A stretch of DNA of 64,000 nucleotides from Henriciella mobilis. Lineage in GTDB: Bacteria; Pseudomonadota; Alphaproteobacteria; Caulobacterales; Hyphomonadaceae. The first letter of the stretch is position 1. Each line of letters begins with the position of its first letter. The position numbers were made by a program, and so were the translations under genes. Below are positions 18,714-25,605 of this stretch, piece by piece. The stretch is from the NCBI RefSeq assembly GCF_003576315.1, contig NZ_QWFZ01000003.1, positions 496,001 through 560,000 on the forward strand, read 5' to 3'. A model generated the notes under the pieces. The model did not search any database, was not told where the DNA came from, and saw nothing but the letters and a program-made list of their open reading frames with translations.

Positions 18714-19130
18714 CTAGCGCAGCTTGATCGTGTGGGTGTTGGCGCCGTCGCCGAGCGTGAACTTCGCCTTCTTCCAGCCGGGTGGGCCGAAACGCACCGG
18801 CGCGTCATTGGAAAAGCCATAGGGCTCTGACGGTATGCCGAAGCTGCGCGTGTCGAGGTCTCCGTCGCCATCGACATCGTGATAGAGCTTGATGCCGATC
18901 TCGCCGGGCGCGAGGCCATCGATTGTCAGCGTGACGCTGCCGGTCGCGGCATCGACGACGGCACCTTCGACCGCGCTGTTGGACTTCCAGCCATTCTGGC
19001 TGTCGAACACGGCCACATGAACCGCGCCATCGGCGGTTTCGACATTGGTGACGGTCAGCTCAAGACTGGCGCCCCAGGCGGCCGGTGAGAGGCAGGCCGC
19101 GAGGCCGAGGACAGTCGCGATACGTTTCAT
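18714..19130 (-). CDS. DUF2141 family secreted protein
   Basis: A 138-residue exported protein. The signal peptide ends near residue 20 (PAAWGA). The mature domain is the beta-rich DUF2141 fold (LELTVTNVETADGAVHVAVF, then YHDVDGDGDLDTRSFGIPSEPYG). The DVDGDGDLD loop looks like a calcium-binding acidic loop. The start at 19130 has an AAGGGAG ribosome site. The function is unknown; the neighbours are DUF2306 downstream and the divergent LytTR regulator. Confidence 0.85.
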   Translation of the reverse strand: MKRIATVLGLAACLSPAAWGASLELTVTNVETADGAVHVAVFDSQNGWKSNSAVEGAVVDAATGSVTLTIDGLAPGEIGIKLYHDVDGDGDLDTRSFGIPSEPYGFSNDAPVRFGPPGWKKAKFTLGDGANTHTIKLR

Positions 19131-19295
19131 GGGGATCTCCCTTGATCTGTTGAACAGGCGGCAGGTCGCTGCCGACAGGGAGAGACTGGCGCGGCCCTCT
19201 GGACGCTTCGAGCCGGAATGCGCCAAATGGCTGGAATCCTTCGCCAAATGACGTCAATGTCATTCGCGAAGCGTGAATGGAAAAGGGAGTTCCGC

Positions 19296-20063
19296 TTGCG
19301 TATCGCGATTGACTGGAAGAAGCGGCTGCGCGAACTCGCCATTCTGAGCGGCATTGCCCTGTTCCTGGCTTTCCTGCGGCCATTCGGCACCAGCCTGAAC
19401 GCGCCGCTCTGGGTCATATTCGGTTTCTGGTGGTTGCTGATCATTGCCGGCTCGATCTTCGGCGAGACGACTGTCTGGGCCTATTACAAGCTGAGACCGA
19501 ATGGGCCGGCCTGGCTGATGATCATCATCACATCGCTGGTCACGGCCGCTGGCGTCACGCTGGTCATGCTGGGCATGCAATACGTGTCGGGTGGCTATAT
19601 CAGCGTGACAGCCGGTCCGATCTTCATCCTCTACGGCTACGTACTGGTGATTTCCACCGCGATGACCCTACTCGGCTATACGCTGTCAAAGGCCTTCAAC
19701 ATGGCCGGGCCGGACTTCGCACACCGGGTGAACGATCGCGACGCGATGGCTGCCTTCCTTGAGCGCATGCCGGTGAAGTTCCGCACAGCCGAACTCTGGG
19801 CGATCTCCTCGGAAGACCATTACCTGCGCGTCCACACCAATCTTGGCAGCGACCTCATCCTGATGCGGCTGTCAGACGCCGAACGGGAGCTTGAGAGCGT
19901 CGACGGCCTGCGGGTCCACCGGTCCTGGTGGGTGTCCCGAAGCGGGATCAAATCGGCACGCCGGGAGGGCGCAAAAGTCTTGCTTCAGTTGAAGTCGGGC
20001 GAAGATGTTCCCGTCTCACGATCCTATCAGGGCGCGGTCAAAGATGCCGGACTTGCTCCGTAA
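19296..20063 (+). CDS. LytTR-family transcription regulator with membrane sensor
   Basis: A 255-residue one-component regulator. Four hydrophobic spans occupy about residues 12-140, and the C-terminal 100 residues form a LytTR DNA-binding domain (AISSEDHYLRVHT, then GLRVHRSWWVSRSGI and VPVSRSY). The start given is TTG at 19296, with GGGAG seven bases upstream; in-frame ATG codons at 19218 and 19251 are possible but lack ribosome sites. It is divergent from the DUF2141-DUF2306 operon across about 165 bases, so these genes are its most likely targets. No receiver domain is present; the membrane part presumably senses the signal. Confidence 0.8.
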   Translation: MRIAIDWKKRLRELAILSGIALFLAFLRPFGTSLNAPLWVIFGFWWLLIIAGSIFGETTVWAYYKLRPNGPAWLMIIITSLVTAAGVTLVMLGMQYVSGGYISVTAGPIFILYGYVLVISTAMTLLGYTLSKAFNMAGPDFAHRVNDRDAMAAFLERMPVKFRTAELWAISSEDHYLRVHTNLGSDLILMRLSDAERELESVDGLRVHRSWWVSRSGIKSARREGAKVLLQLKSGEDVPVSRSYQGAVKDAGLAP

Positions 20064-20123
20064 GGCATCCGGTCATTTACTTATTGTTAACTGCCCGGAA
20101 ACGGCCTCATTCTCGCCTGACAT

Positions 20124-20149
20124 GGAACCTATTCCGAACTGAGCATGTT
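20124..20149 (+). promoter_or_regulatory. EcfG-type promoter, one mismatch
   Basis: GGAAC at 20124-20128, a 17-base spacer, then TGTT at 20146-20149, one base from the CGTT consensus of the general stress sigma factor. It would give a leader of about 75 bases before the miniprotein at 20233. It is weaker evidence than the perfect copy at 1707. Confidence 0.4.
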
Positions 20150-20232
20150 GCTTGCAGGACAAGTTCCTATCTGAAGGGCCGCAACAAGAATGGCCCCCGG
20201 AAGGGTTCAGACACGCAGGAAGCGACAATAAA

Positions 20233-20352
20233 ATGACAACGCACATCACACAGCTCCTCGCAAAGGGTTTCAGTCTCGCCGTCCTCGGCTTTCTCGCCGC
20301 AGTGACCATGATCATGGCCTTTGCACCGGCAGGTTCGATCTATAACGGCTAG
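20233..20352 (+). CDS. 39-residue single-span membrane miniprotein
   Basis: The frame begins at ATG 20233 (MTTHITQLLAKG), has a hydrophobic span at about residues 13-33 and ends FAPAGSIYNG. An AGGAAG ribosome site lies 10 bases before the ATG; an in-frame upstream ATG (20152) gives a longer, unconvincing protein. The gene is isolated between the LytTR regulator and folK. A possible stem (GGCCCG 20352-20357 with CGGGCC 20373-20378) follows the stop. A stress-type promoter motif lies upstream. Small proteins ending this way occur in related bacteria as far as I recall, but no function is known. Confidence 0.6.
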   Translation: MTTHITQLLAKGFSLAVLGFLAAVTMIMAFAPAGSIYNG

Positions 20353-20441
20353 GCCCGGCGCTCCGCTGTAGGCGGGCCGGAGAATTTTCAGGACAATCAG
20401 GTCAGGCGCAACGCCTTCGGGCGAACGCTTGGCCTGTACCT

Positions 20442-20927
20442 CTATTCCAGGGCAATCACGGCATCGCGATCATCGGCTTTCAAACGGGCAAGGTGCGCCT
20501 GCACGCGCGCACCGCCGATCTCAAGGTCCGGCGCAATTTCCGCCAGCGGCACCAGGACGAAGGCCCGCTCGGTCAGGCGCGGATGCGGCAGGGAGAGGAT
20601 GGCGGTATCGCGCGTCTCGCCCGCCATCCAGAGCACGTCCACATCGATGAGGCGCGGGCCCCAGCGCGTGGCGTCCTCGCGGCCAAGCGCCTTTTCGATA
20701 TCCTTGCAGGCCGCCAGCAGCGCTTCTGGCGAGTAGCTCGTCTCGACCAGCGCGCAGGCATTGATGAAATCCGGCTGGTCTTCGACGCCCCAGGGCGGCG
20801 TTCGGTAAAAGCTGGAAATCCGCGTTACACGAACCGCCGCCATTTCGCCGAGCACGGCGATGGCCCGCTCGATCATGGCGCGGCTGTCGCCCAGATTGGA
20901 GCCGAAGGCGAGGGCGGCTTCCTTCAT
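20442..20927 (-). CDS. folK: 2-amino-4-hydroxy-6-hydroxymethyldihydropteridine pyrophosphokinase
   Basis: HPPK transfers pyrophosphate from ATP to the pterin, giving the substrate of dihydropteroate synthase in folate synthesis. The 161-residue enzyme has the N-terminal LAFGSNLGDS motif, the signature RWGPRLIDVDVLWMAGE with catalytic aspartates, and LPHPRLTERAFVLVPL. It overlaps the end of folB by four bases and closes the folP-folB-folK operon. Confidence 0.95.
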   Translation of the reverse strand: MKEAALAFGSNLGDSRAMIERAIAVLGEMAAVRVTRISSFYRTPPWGVEDQPDFINACALVETSYSPEALLAACKDIEKALGREDATRWGPRLIDVDVLWMAGETRDTAILSLPHPRLTERAFVLVPLAEIAPDLEIGGARVQAHLARLKADDRDAVIALE

Positions 20928-21307
20928 ACCGGTGAGGGGGCATCCCGCTCCAGCGTGATCTCGACACCGACATTGTCGAGGAAGTGCCGGATCGGCGCCT
21001 TCGGCTTGCGGATGCGTACCCGCACGCTTTTCACCAGCGGGAAGTTTTCCATCACGCCATGGCCGATGCGTTCGGCCAGCGTCTCGACCAGGTTGAACGG
21101 TCCGCTGGCGGAAATGTCATGAGCGAGGTCGCACAGCTTGCCGTAATCGACCGCATCCTTCATCGCATCCGATGGCGGTTCGGTCCGCGCGATCAGGCAT
21201 TCGATGTCGGCATAGAATTTCTGGCCGAGGGTCTTTTCCTCGCTGAAAAGGCCGTGAAAGCCGTGAATGCCGAGATTTTCGACAAAGACCCGCTCAGTGC
21301 GCCGCAT
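20924..21307 (-). CDS. folB: Dihydroneopterin aldolase
   Basis: Converts dihydroneopterin to the hydroxymethyl pterin and glycolaldehyde. The 127-residue protein shows VFVENLGIHGFHGLFSEE with the pterin-binding region, VDYGKLCDLAHD, NLVETLAERI and the catalytic-type lysine in RIRKPKAPI. The start at 21307 (MRRTERV) lies within the folP reading frame, a 14-base overlap. The order folP-folB-folK matches the three consecutive pathway steps. Confidence 0.93.
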   Translation of the reverse strand: MRRTERVFVENLGIHGFHGLFSEEKTLGQKFYADIECLIARTEPPSDAMKDAVDYGKLCDLAHDISASGPFNLVETLAERIGHGVMENFPLVKSVRVRIRKPKAPIRHFLDNVGVEITLERDAPSPV

Positions 21308-22088
21308 TTTCGATTGCCTCCCACATCTGGATCGCCTGTCTGTGCTGGGCGACATCATGGACGCGCAGCATATGGGCGCCCCGGCGCACGCTGTCGAGCC
21401 CGGCGGCCAGTGAGCCGGTCAGCCGGTCGCCGACATCCGCGCCATAGAGTTTGCCGATAAAGGATTTCCGCGACACGCCGATGAGGACCGGAAGACCGGT
21501 GCGCACAAGGCCGTCGACCGCGCCGAGCACCTGGAAATTCTGCTCATAGGTCTTCGCAAAACCGACGCCAGGATCGAGGATGATATGATCGCGCGGCAGG
21601 CCGTCGGCCTCGCATTGGGCGATGGCTTTCTCGAAGAAGGTGAGCATGTCCCTGGCCGCATTGACCTCAGGATCCGTTGCTCCGCGATGATAGGTCAGCA
21701 CATAGGCGGCGCCGGCCTCTGCAGCCGCAGGGACGATGCCAGGATCGGAGGCGCCGGTCACATCATTGATGATGACCGCGCCCGCTTCGCAGGCCGCTCG
21801 CGCGACACCCGCCTTGTAGGTATCGATGGAGACGGGCGCGCGGTCTGCCCCGGCAATCGCTTCGATGACCCGGATCGTGCGGGCGAGCTCTTCTTCCTCG
21901 CTGACCTTTTCAGCGCCCGGCCGGGTCGATTCCCCGCCGACATCGATGATGTCAGCGCCCTCGCTCGCCATCAGGCAGGCATGGGCGAGCGCCTCCTCGA
22001 AGCCGTCATGCTGGCCGCCATCGGAGAAGCTGTCCGGCGTCACATTCAGGATGCCCATGATGAGCGTCCGCCGTTTGGCTTCGGCCAA
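21294..22088 (-). CDS. folP: Dihydropteroate synthase
   Basis: Joins the pterin pyrophosphate with p-aminobenzoate; the target of sulfonamides. The 264-residue enzyme has MGILNVTPDSFSDGG at its N-terminus, IIDVGGESTRPGA, IINDVTG, and near the C-terminus GVSRKSFIG with substrate-binding lysine and RVHDV. No ATG lies before the conserved core; TTG at 22088 is the likely start, with GAGAG upstream. The frame continues upstream unbroken to the stop of the RNA methyltransferase gene, 42 bases earlier, so translation may be reinitiated from that gene. Confidence 0.93.
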   Translation of the reverse strand: MAEAKRRTLIMGILNVTPDSFSDGGQHDGFEEALAHACLMASEGADIIDVGGESTRPGAEKVSEEEELARTIRVIEAIAGADRAPVSIDTYKAGVARAACEAGAVIINDVTGASDPGIVPAAAEAGAAYVLTYHRGATDPEVNAARDMLTFFEKAIAQCEADGLPRDHIILDPGVGFAKTYEQNFQVLGAVDGLVRTGLPVLIGVSRKSFIGKLYGADVGDRLTGSLAAGLDSVRRGAHMLRVHDVAQHRQAIQMWEAIENAAH

Positions 22089-22130
22089 TAGTTCGTCTCT
22101 CAGGCGGATGCGGTCTTCGCGTCTGATGAC

Positions 22131-22622
22131 CTAGCCCTCCTTCGGCCCGCCGGGCATGACGGGGCGGTCGCGGAAGCTGCCCATGGACAGCACCCGGTCA
22201 TACATCACCAGCGCCCCGGCGAGGCTGACATTGATGCAGAACTTGGTCGGGATCTTCACGACATGGTCGCACCTGGCGAGCATCTCCGGGCTGAGGTCTC
22301 CCCGCTCGCGCCCAAGCACATAGGCCGCCGCCTTGGGGTGGCGGAACTCCGGCAGCTCCACCGCGTCGTCGGTCAGCTCGATGCCGACCAGCTGACAGCC
22401 CTTGGGCAGCGCCATGTCGGAAATCGCATCCCACTGATAATAGGGCACGCTCTCGAACGTCTTCGATGTGTCGGCCTTGTAGGCGACTTTCAGCTTCGGC
22501 TCGGCGCCGACCGAGAAGACGAAGCTCGCCCCGAACGCATTCGCCGTGCGCATCAGCGCACCAAGGTTCATCGGCTTGGAAATGCCCTCCGCCCCGATTG
22601 CGAAATAACCACGCATCGCCAT
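22131..22622 (-). CDS. TrmH-family (SpoU) RNA 2'-O-methyltransferase
   Basis: A 163-residue SPOUT-class RNA methyltransferase with the three knot motifs: NLGALMRTANAFGASFVF, YVLGRERGDLSPEML and KIPTKFCINVSLAGALVMYD. The target nucleotide cannot be deduced. The start at 22622 shares one base with the stop of the upstream membrane protein gene (TGATG). It belongs to one string with the peptidase gene upstream and the fol genes downstream. Confidence 0.87.
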   Translation of the reverse strand: MAMRGYFAIGAEGISKPMNLGALMRTANAFGASFVFSVGAEPKLKVAYKADTSKTFESVPYYQWDAISDMALPKGCQLVGIELTDDAVELPEFRHPKAAAYVLGRERGDLSPEMLARCDHVVKIPTKFCINVSLAGALVMYDRVLSMGSFRDRPVMPGGPKEG

Positions 22623-22966
22623 CAGTCCGCGCCTCCCGTAAACCTCCAAGCCGCGACAACGCCGAGGAACAGCCCGCCCAGCATGATACTCGCCTTGCGC
22701 GCCAGCCGGAGGTGGCCAATGGCGCGCGGATATTCCGAGGCCAGCCAGGCCGCCGCATCGCCTGCAACATCACCGCCCTCCAGCGCCTGCTCCCGCGATG
22801 CCGCCACGACGGCAAAGCGCGCCGGGCCCTCTTCGAGGCCCTCGAACTTCGCCTTCGCCGCCCGCTTCAGGACGATGCCGGTCATGATCCGCATCTGCAC
22901 GGCCAGCGCAAAGACGAAAAAGACGAGCAGCCCCGCTATGAAGAAACCGAGATCGCGTCCACTCAT
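22622..22966 (-). CDS. Small membrane protein of unknown function
   Basis: A 114-residue protein with one hydrophobic segment near residues 8-30, a charged middle (KRAAKAKFEGLEEGPA), and a second segment near residues 90-110. I do not recognise a family. It is coupled on both sides: its start overlaps the end of the isoaspartyl peptidase gene by four bases, and its stop shares one base with the RNA methyltransferase start. Overlaps and codon use argue that it is a real gene. Confidence 0.7.
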   Translation of the reverse strand: MSGRDLGFFIAGLLVFFVFALAVQMRIMTGIVLKRAAKAKFEGLEEGPARFAVVAASREQALEGGDVAGDAAAWLASEYPRAIGHLRLARKASIMLGGLFLGVVAAWRFTGGAD

Positions 22967-23835
22967 CGCTTCGTCGCCACCTCGAACCGGCCATTGCTGG
23001 TGACCACACCGCGCTTCATCGTCTCGGCATTGAACACGACCTCGACATGGCCGAGCACGTCAATGCCGATCATGCCGCCATCCCCGCCGAGCAGATTGAG
23101 GTCTTCCAGCGACCCGGAAATCGCCTCGCTCAGCCCCTGACGGGCATAGCGCAAGCGTGAGGAGACGTCGGCGGCGGCATTCGTGCGCAGGAAGTACTCG
23201 CCCTGGCCGGTACAGCAGACCGCAACGCGCTCGTCGGCCCAGAGGCCCGCGCCAATGATCGGCGTATCGCCGACCCGGCCCGGCGTCTTGCCGAGCAGGC
23301 CGCCCGTGGAGGTGGCCGCCGCCAGCCGTCCGTGCTGGTCAAGCGCCACCGCGCCGACCGTGCCATGCGCCAGCTCGCCCTTCTTGACCGGCCGCGTGAT
23401 GACGGGCGTGTAGTATTGCTTGGGGCTATGAACGCGCTCCAGCTTGTGCTCACGCGCAATCGCTGCCGCGCCCTTGCCGACGATCAGCACGTGCGGGGTC
23501 TTTTCCATGACCAGCCGCGCTGCGGTGATCGGGCTCTTGTAGCCGCGCAGCGAGGCAACCGCCCCGGCATTGCGCGAGCGCCCGTCCATGATCGCGGCAT
23601 CCAGCTCCCACTGGCCGATGGCATTCGGTGACGAGCCCTTGCCCGCAATGTGCAGGCCGCAGGCTTCCAGCGCCTCGACCAGCCGGTGCACCACTTCAAG
23701 CGCCGCCTCGCCGCGCGCCAGGCGCGTCTCGCCCTCGCGCAGCAGGCCGGCCATATGCCGCTCGGCGCGCGCATGGTCGAGGTTGCGAAGCGGCCCCGCC
23801 CCACCATGCAATGCCAGCGCCCAGTTCTTCGCCAT
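22963..23835 (-). CDS. Isoaspartyl peptidase/L-asparaginase (Ntn hydrolase)
   Basis: A 290-residue type 2 asparaginase-like enzyme that matures by self-cleavage. ALHGGAG at the N-terminus and the cleavage site HGTVGAVALD, with nucleophile Thr159, are both present, followed by ATSTGGLLGKTPGRVGDTPIIGAG, broken only by family variation. It probably removes isoaspartyl residues from damaged peptides or hydrolyses asparagine. The start at 23835 (MAKNWALALHGG) fits the family; longer starts do not. It is the first gene of the run to folK. Confidence 0.9.
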   Translation of the reverse strand: MAKNWALALHGGAGPLRNLDHARAERHMAGLLREGETRLARGEAALEVVHRLVEALEACGLHIAGKGSSPNAIGQWELDAAIMDGRSRNAGAVASLRGYKSPITAARLVMEKTPHVLIVGKGAAAIAREHKLERVHSPKQYYTPVITRPVKKGELAHGTVGAVALDQHGRLAAATSTGGLLGKTPGRVGDTPIIGAGLWADERVAVCCTGQGEYFLRTNAAADVSSRLRYARQGLSEAISGSLEDLNLLGGDGGMIGIDVLGHVEVVFNAETMKRGVVTSNGRFEVATKR

Positions 23836-23970
23836 TCTACATCCTTGTACTAGCGCGATTGTTTTCGCCGCGTCATGCTTCACAGCGCGCGGTGCCATGG
23901 ATAGGTTTGCGCCGTCAAATACAAGTCCCACACGACAGTGCCAAGAGACACCAGCAAGAGGAACACGCTC

Positions 23971-24963
23971 ATGAAAGCCCTTCTATCCAAGACCCCCGGC
24001 GGCCCCGATAGCCTCGTGCTTGAAGATGTGCCCAGCCCGACCCCCGGCGCGGACGATGTCGTCATCGATGTAAAGGCGATCGGCGTGAACTATCCCGACG
24101 TGCTGATCATCCAGGACAAGTACCAGTTCAAGCCCGAGCGGCCCTTCTCACCCGGCGGGGAAATCTCCGGCATCGTGAAGGCGGTCGGCGACAAGGTGAC
24201 CAAGGTCAAGGTCGGCGACCGGGTGATGGGCTCGATCGGCTGGGGCGGCATGGCCGAGGAGGTCGTCACCGACCAGAACCGCGTGCGCCCCTTCCCGGAA
24301 AGCATGTCCTTCGAGGAAGGCGCGGCCCTGCTGATGACCTACGGCACCTCCTATTACGCGCTGAAGGATCGCGGCCAGTGCAAGCCCGGCGAGACGCTGC
24401 TCGTGCTCGGCGCAGCCGGCGGCGTGGGCCTTGCAGCTGTCGAGCTCGGCAAGGCGATGGGCATGGAAGTCATCGCGGCCGCCTCCAGCCAGGACAAGGT
24501 CGACCTCGCCAAGGAAAAGGGCGCGGCCCACGGCATCGTCTATCCGCGCGGCCCGCTCGACCGGGACCAGCAGAAAGCCTTCTCCGACAAGATCAAGGAG
24601 CTTGGCGGCGGCGGCGTCGACGTCATCTATGACGGGGTGGGCGGGGACTATGCCGAGCCGGCCCTGCGCGCGATGAACTGGGATGGCCGCTTCCTTGTCA
24701 TCGGTTTCCCGGCCGGTATTCCGAAGATGCCGCTGAACCTGACGCTGCTGAAGTCCTGCAACATTGTCGGCGTCTTCTGGGGCGCGGCCGTGGCCCGCGA
24801 TCCGAAGGCCAATGAAGAGAACATCAAGGAACTCTTCGCGATGTATGAAGCCGGCAAGATCAAGCCGCACGTCTCCAACACCTACCCGCTCGAAAAGGCC
24901 CCGGACGCCATCACCGAACTGATGGAACGCAAGGCCAAGGGCAAGGTGGTCGTGACGGTTTAG
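23971..24963 (+). CDS. NADPH:quinone oxidoreductase (zinc-free medium-chain dehydrogenase)
   Basis: A 330-residue enzyme of the QOR group of the MDR superfamily. It shows VNYPDVLIIQDKYQ, the nucleotide-binding GAAGGVGLAAVELGKAMG and VIYDGVGGDYAEPALRA. The zinc-ligand cysteines of alcohol dehydrogenases are absent, as expected for this group. It would reduce quinones or enoyl compounds with NADPH. The ATG at 23971 has an AGAGGAA site; a longer in-frame start at 23938 lacks support. It is a single gene, followed by palindromic repeats. Confidence 0.88.
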   Translation: MKALLSKTPGGPDSLVLEDVPSPTPGADDVVIDVKAIGVNYPDVLIIQDKYQFKPERPFSPGGEISGIVKAVGDKVTKVKVGDRVMGSIGWGGMAEEVVTDQNRVRPFPESMSFEEGAALLMTYGTSYYALKDRGQCKPGETLLVLGAAGGVGLAAVELGKAMGMEVIAAASSQDKVDLAKEKGAAHGIVYPRGPLDRDQQKAFSDKIKELGGGGVDVIYDGVGGDYAEPALRAMNWDGRFLVIGFPAGIPKMPLNLTLLKSCNIVGVFWGAAVARDPKANEENIKELFAMYEAGKIKPHVSNTYPLEKAPDAITELMERKAKGKVVVTV

Positions 24964-24990
24964 ATGGCTGGTCTCCCCATCTAACGTCGT

Positions 24991-25030
24991 CGCCCTCACC
25001 CCTGCCCCTCTCCCGAACCCGGGAGAGGGG
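24991..25030. repeat. Palindromic repeat unit 1 (forward)
   Basis: A CCCTCACCCC-type lead followed by a perfect 11-base stem, 25005-25015 with 25020-25030, and a 4-base loop. It is the mirror-oriented partner of the unit at 25075-25117. It lies downstream of the quinone oxidoreductase gene, where it may also end transcription, but no T run follows. Confidence 0.7.
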
Positions 25031-25074
25031 AAAGCGCCCGCCTTAACGTGCCACACAAACCTGGCCGCCATCGC

Positions 25075-25117
25075 CCCCTTCTCCCGAGAGCGGGAGAAGG
25101 GTCGGGGATGAGGGCTG
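25075..25117. repeat. Palindromic repeat unit 2 (inverted relative to unit 1)
   Basis: A perfect 11-base stem, 25076-25086 with 25091-25101, with a 4-base loop, then a GGGGATGAGGG tail. Read on the minus strand it matches unit 1 in both the lead and the stem, so units 1 and 2 form an inverted pair separated by about 45 bases, immediately upstream of the DUF559 gene. Confidence 0.7.
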
Positions 25118-25157
25118 GTCGCTAGCCAAACAAGCGCGCGGATGTATTCTGGGGACC

Positions 25158-25511
25158 ATGCCCGACTATACCGAGATTCAGCGCGCCCGGCGCCTACGGC
25201 GGTCGGCTAACCTACCGGAGCGCAAAGCCTGGGAAACATTGCGCCAGCTACGCCGCGAAGGCTTTGCCGTCCGGCGGCAAGTTCCGATCGCCGGGCTGAC
25301 CGTAGACTTTGCCATTCGCTCAATTCGCCTCGTGATCGAAGTCGACGGCAGTATTCATGATCTCGAAGCTGTAAAGCTCAATGACGCGGAGCGCGATGCA
25401 CGCCTTGTCAATGAAGGATGGAGGGTCCTCCGGCTTTCCGCGGAGATCGCAATGAGTCCGGATCATCTTCTGACCGCCATACAAGATGAAATCGAAAGGT
25501 TGCAGCAATAG
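25158..25511 (+). CDS. DUF559 family protein, PD-(D/E)XK endonuclease-like
   Basis: A 117-residue protein of the DUF559 family, whose fold is related to very-short-patch repair (Vsr) endonucleases. The family pattern is complete: ARRLRRSANLPERKAWETLR, FAVRRQVPI, TVDFAIRSIRLVIEVDGSIHD with the predicted metal-binding Asp and Glu, and a C-terminal DDxR-like ERDARLVNEGWRVLR. The biological role is not established. It is flanked by palindromic repeats on both sides (24991-25117 and 25515-25540), and its start region resembles that of the next gene, suggesting that the unit moved here as a block. Confidence 0.85.
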   Translation: MPDYTEIQRARRLRRSANLPERKAWETLRQLRREGFAVRRQVPIAGLTVDFAIRSIRLVIEVDGSIHDLEAVKLNDAERDARLVNEGWRVLRLSAEIAMSPDHLLTAIQDEIERLQQ

Positions 25512-25514
25512 TCC

Positions 25515-25540
25515 TCCCTTTCCCCTGACCCGGGAGAGGG
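25515..25540. repeat. Palindromic repeat unit 3, degenerate
   Basis: The sequence beginning four bases after the DUF559 stop pairs imperfectly with itself (CCCTTTCCC against GGGAGAGGG) and shares the CCCGGGAGAGGG half of unit 1. It lies on the other side of the DUF559 gene from units 1 and 2. Confidence 0.55.
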
Positions 25541-25605
25541 CCGCGACACATCCGTCCCAGCAAAAATATCCCACAGCCAGCCCATAAATGTACTCTGGCG
25601 AGACC

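Noticed and set aside
20076-20091. CtrA-like sequence TTTA-N7-TTAAC upstream of the 39-residue miniprotein
   Set aside because: One mismatch in the first half-site, no partner site, and about 140 bases from the start codon; such half-matches are common by chance.
24991-25540. The palindromic repeats as a CRISPR array or attachment sites
   Set aside because: Only three copies with unequal spacing and inverted orientation, with no cas genes, no uniform spacers and no integrase nearby.
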